A stretch of DNA of 64,000 nt from contig OW028575.1 in NCBI GenBank assembly GCA_932294295.1, positions 12,652,058-12,716,057 of the forward strand, read 5' to 3'. This document shows positions 61,089 through 64,000 of the stretch, in pieces (position 1 is the stretch's first letter; every line of letters starts with the position of its first letter). Source of the DNA: Alitta virens (Eukaryota; Annelida; Polychaeta; Phyllodocida; Nereididae). The translations under genes and the position numbers were made by a program. A model generated the notes under the pieces. The model had not been told where the DNA came from and made no database searches. It was given only the letters and a program-made list of their open reading frames with translations.

Positions 61089-63373
61089 CAATCAAACAAA
61101 CAAGCCAAGTCATAATTTGAAACTTGCGGAAATAAACATCAGGAAAAATACACTTTCTGGATGTAGCCAGTAAAAACTCTTAAATCTTGAAATCATTGCC
61201 TGGTTTATTATTTTAATAATTTCAAATATCTATAGAGACGTCACTTCAATATCAAGTACCTAGGCCTTTCCCTCCAATACCACATCAAACCCTCTCTTCT
61301 TGACTTGATCTGACCCTGCCTCTCAGGTCTCATCTTTAGGTTTTGGCCATAATTTGATAATATCAAATCTTACAAAAAATAATGATGTACTCCGCCCTGG
61401 CAGTTTCAATGATCCCCATGCAGTGGTTTTTACAAGAACTACCTGTAAACCATGATACAACTATCCCAAGAAACACGATGGTTCGAAAGTATGAATTCTA
61501 ATTTTACTTCTGACTTAAAAAAACATGAAATGGTCTACCATGCCTAAACCCTTCTCTTGATGGCTTCCATAGAGAAAATAATGTTCCTTACTTCAATTTG
61601 AGGCCGGCCTTGGATTTATTAATTTGTTTTTAATAGATACTATGACAGAAACTTATTTAAGCAGTTGTACATTGGGATTTTATTAGAATTAAGAAAGTTA
61701 GCATCCATTAAATTGTAAAGTTATTTGGAACCATGTAATAAAGATGGAAAGCGTTACCATGCCATTTTAACATGTTACACAATTGTATTGGGTAAACTGT
61801 ATTTCACTTGTTCCAGCCATGAGAAAAATTTCAAGGTACCACCAGTTTTTATGTTTCTCGGAACAACTTCTTGCTGATATCGGGCTCGTGAAGAGTTCCC
61901 AAGACGGAAATCGTTCTCTAGAATAGCTTTACAAAAGACCTAAAATTGTAAATTGCTATTTACATGACATTGTGTAGGCCTCACCTTGAATTAACCCTGT
62001 AAAAGGACATATTGTTCATCATACTTTATAAATGTACCCAAATGATAACATTACCAAGCAGTAGTGAGTTGAAAGAAAGTATGAAACCAATGAAAGTAAT
62101 TGTTCTGCATGGTTGGGCTACCTCTGTAAATTATTGTACGATTCAAAAACAAAAAAGGGTTGGGCCTCTTTATGCAGTGGAGTATTCCCCAATTTCATTC
62201 AAAACCGTCTCTATTTCTTTTATTTTTATTTCAATTGTCAGTGAAATTACAATAAATACATCCCGCATTAAGATCACCTTAATGATTCCCAAAGGGTGGT
62301 CTTAACTTTGGGATCTATTGTAGTGATATAATCCAACAAGCAGACCAAGATAATAAATCACACGGATATCTATTAAGTTGTGTATTGCACATAACACAAT
62401 AAATTAAAGCACATCAAAATCTACATATATTTCTCACAAACACACTTATCTTTATGTAAATATGTGTATGGTAACGCCCAAAGATCACAAGATTAATATG
62501 AAAGTTTCCAGAAATGGATGGGCATTCCAGTGCAAGTACACAATGTCAAGTGACTCATCAAATACCAGATAAAGCTGAGTACATAAGAAGTTGATAAATA
62601 AATTATTTCATGCACGTGCTGAGATATTACAGGCTTGTAGCCAAAGGGGTGTGGGGGGGGGGGGGGAGGGTTGAGGGGGTCGTTCGACCCACTAACTTGG
62701 TTCATGTCCACACATTGGTCCACATCAGGGAAAGCTATTTTAAAAATGTGTATCGAAGTTCCACAATTTTATGAAAAAAGTCCACCCAATGCTAGCCACT
62801 AGCTACGGGCCTGTATTAGTATGACATTTAATGCTAAATATATTTCAAGAGCCACCAAGTCAATTTATGTTGTACATGGTTGCTCCCCTGGCTCTCCAGC
62901 TCAGCTCCCTTGGGAGTATACTGTTATCTACTGTATACAGCAGGTACATGCATTTTGCACAGGTGCTTTGAATGATCAACTTCCAGGATCCATCAATGTC
63001 TTCCTGAGATATACCATGAATATCACTATACTAACTTAACATATGAATTTGGAATTGATTAATACAATTTTTTCCAATATAATTTAAAAAAAGTTACACT
63101 GTTATGTCAAATGTGCTTTGTTGAGTGTTAAGCAAGAGCCCACCGTCACAATACTGGGATGAAAGACCACTAAGACTAGCCCCTATACACGGTGGCTAAA
63201 GAGTAGACCAAAACATTGCTGTCATTTGCAAGCATGCCGATAAGCTTGAGGCAGTTTGTTGGACTAGCTAAAGAGACCAGTGGCACAGTGACAGAAACAT
63301 TCCGTTTCTAAATAACACAAAAAACATATGAAGTGGTACTTCTTACTAATGTTAAGACTTCGTCCTTCTCCAG
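61089..63373. other. Intergenic region before Reeler gene 3
   Basis: No gene could be supported. It contains a G-rich run at 62653-62666 and presumably the 5' UTR exon and promoter of the third Reeler gene, which I could not place. Confidence 0.45.
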
Positions 63374-63449
63374 ATTCCACATCATCCTCATCATGTTGGC
63401 TGCATTTCTTCTGGCAAGCATTCTCAGCTTTACAACCTTGGCCTACCCG
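63374..63449 (+). CDS. Probable Reeler gene 3, exon 1 (leader and signal peptide only)
   Basis: After a CTTCTCCAG acceptor, a 19-base leader precedes the ATG at 63393. The next 19 codons (MLAAFLLASILSFTTLAYP) form a hydrophobic signal peptide, ending CCG|GTGAGA in phase 0. Genes 1 and 2 have the same design: a 5' UTR intron, a signal-peptide exon of 19 or 17 codons ending in GYE or AYS, then a phase 0 donor. The coding length (57 nt) equals that of gene 1. No second exon is recognisable in the remaining 550 bp, so the Reeler domain itself is not seen. The longer ORF reading through the donor is not the expected product. Confidence 0.5.
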
Positions 63450-64000
63450 GTGAGAAATTCAGGCATGGAAACACTTAGCCCAAGAAACCCGCATGCCGCT
63501 GTCGGCTCTTGTTCATATTGTGACGCTTACAGTGAGCCGCCATTGGCTTGCGCTCACAACAAATGATCGATAATAAACAAGAGTGCCTCAGCGAACATCA
63601 GATTTTTTGTGCTAGGGAACATGCTATATTTGCAATTTTTATGGAATGAATCTTATGAGAAACCTAGGTTATTGTGACCTTGAACCAAAATTAGTTGTCG
63701 ACTTTTACTTGACTGCTTGGCATACCACAGAAATCTTACAGCACAGCACTTGCATACGTGAATGGCTGCATTTATTTGATAAGTAGAGAAGGTATACCAT
63801 TTTAGAAATCACTACTTCTGACAGCCATCTTTTCACTGACACTCTTTCATTAGTCCAAACGCAGCCAGAAAGCCAATTATTCTAAAGTCTGGCAATCAAC
63901 AAACTATAGTAGTAAGATAGCAGCAGTTTGGCAAGTGCCTGTGCTTTCAGCTACTTTGTTCACTTGTTCACTTTGTCTGTTGTATGTAGCTATACTCAGT
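63450..64000 (+). other. Probable intron 1 of Reeler gene 3
   Basis: No exon matching the second Reeler exon (expected to begin near SGPP and hold the first domain cysteine) is visible. The gene is cut by the window edge. Confidence 0.4.

Noticed and set aside
60958..61173. 71-codon ORF over and after the CCAAT/E2F/TATA block
   Set aside because: It starts inside the dispersed repeat upstream of the TATA box and has no recognisable domain.
1..64000. Prokaryotic-style operons, CRISPR arrays or phage genes
   Set aside because: No CRISPR-like regularly spaced repeats and no long intronless gene sets; all coding evidence is eukaryotic and spliced, apart from the LINE.

Overview
This is a eukaryotic (metazoan) genomic window: AT-rich, CpG-poor, with intron-containing genes, long introns, a decayed non-LTR retrotransposon, tRNA-derived SINEs and many small inverted-repeat elements. 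The gene content is a SBSPON orthologue (somatomedin B + thrombospondin type 1) and tandem single-domain Reeler proteins. With the compact introns on the right-hand side this suggests a marine invertebrate, plausibly a deuterostome (echinoderm, hemichordate or lancelet), but the sequence alone does not fix the phylum.

Layout. Positions 1-36.6 kb hold a minus-strand SBSPON-like gene. Exon 1 (signal peptide + SMB domain) is at 36344-36569, exon 2 (TSP1) at 13566-13769 and exon 3 at 5342-5468. The three exons join in phase. The C-terminal exon or exons were not found and probably lie beyond the left edge. Introns of about 8.1 kb and 22.6 kb separate the exons. A TATA box, several CCAAT boxes and a tandem TCAAGGTCA repeat lie upstream of exon 1. 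From 41.3 kb to the right edge is a plus-strand cluster of Reeler genes: two complete five-exon genes (42144-45939 and 55825-58566) with identical intron phases 0-1-0-2, and the signal-peptide exon of a probable third copy at 63393-63449. Between the first two lie a dead CR1-like LINE on the minus strand (47066-50494) and the 3' exons of an uncharacterised plus-strand gene (52400-53336).

The most unusual content is a set of ultra-short (20-45 bp), nearly perfect palindromes, each flanked by a 7-bp direct duplication of a locus-specific sequence. One family begins CATGG and ends CCATG (8 copies); a second begins CTTGGA and ends TCCAAG (3 copies). The duplications show they inserted as units, so they behave like transposable elements scarcely longer than their own terminal repeats. 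I know of no described family with this structure. Other repeats include a 260-300 bp dispersed element carrying two CCAAT boxes 32 bp apart around an E2F-type site, a SINE with an intact 13-bp target-site duplication inside a Reeler intron, two copies of a 122-123 bp MITE in Reeler introns, and several foldback elements. Most remaining sequence is intronic or intergenic, with no coding signal I can support.
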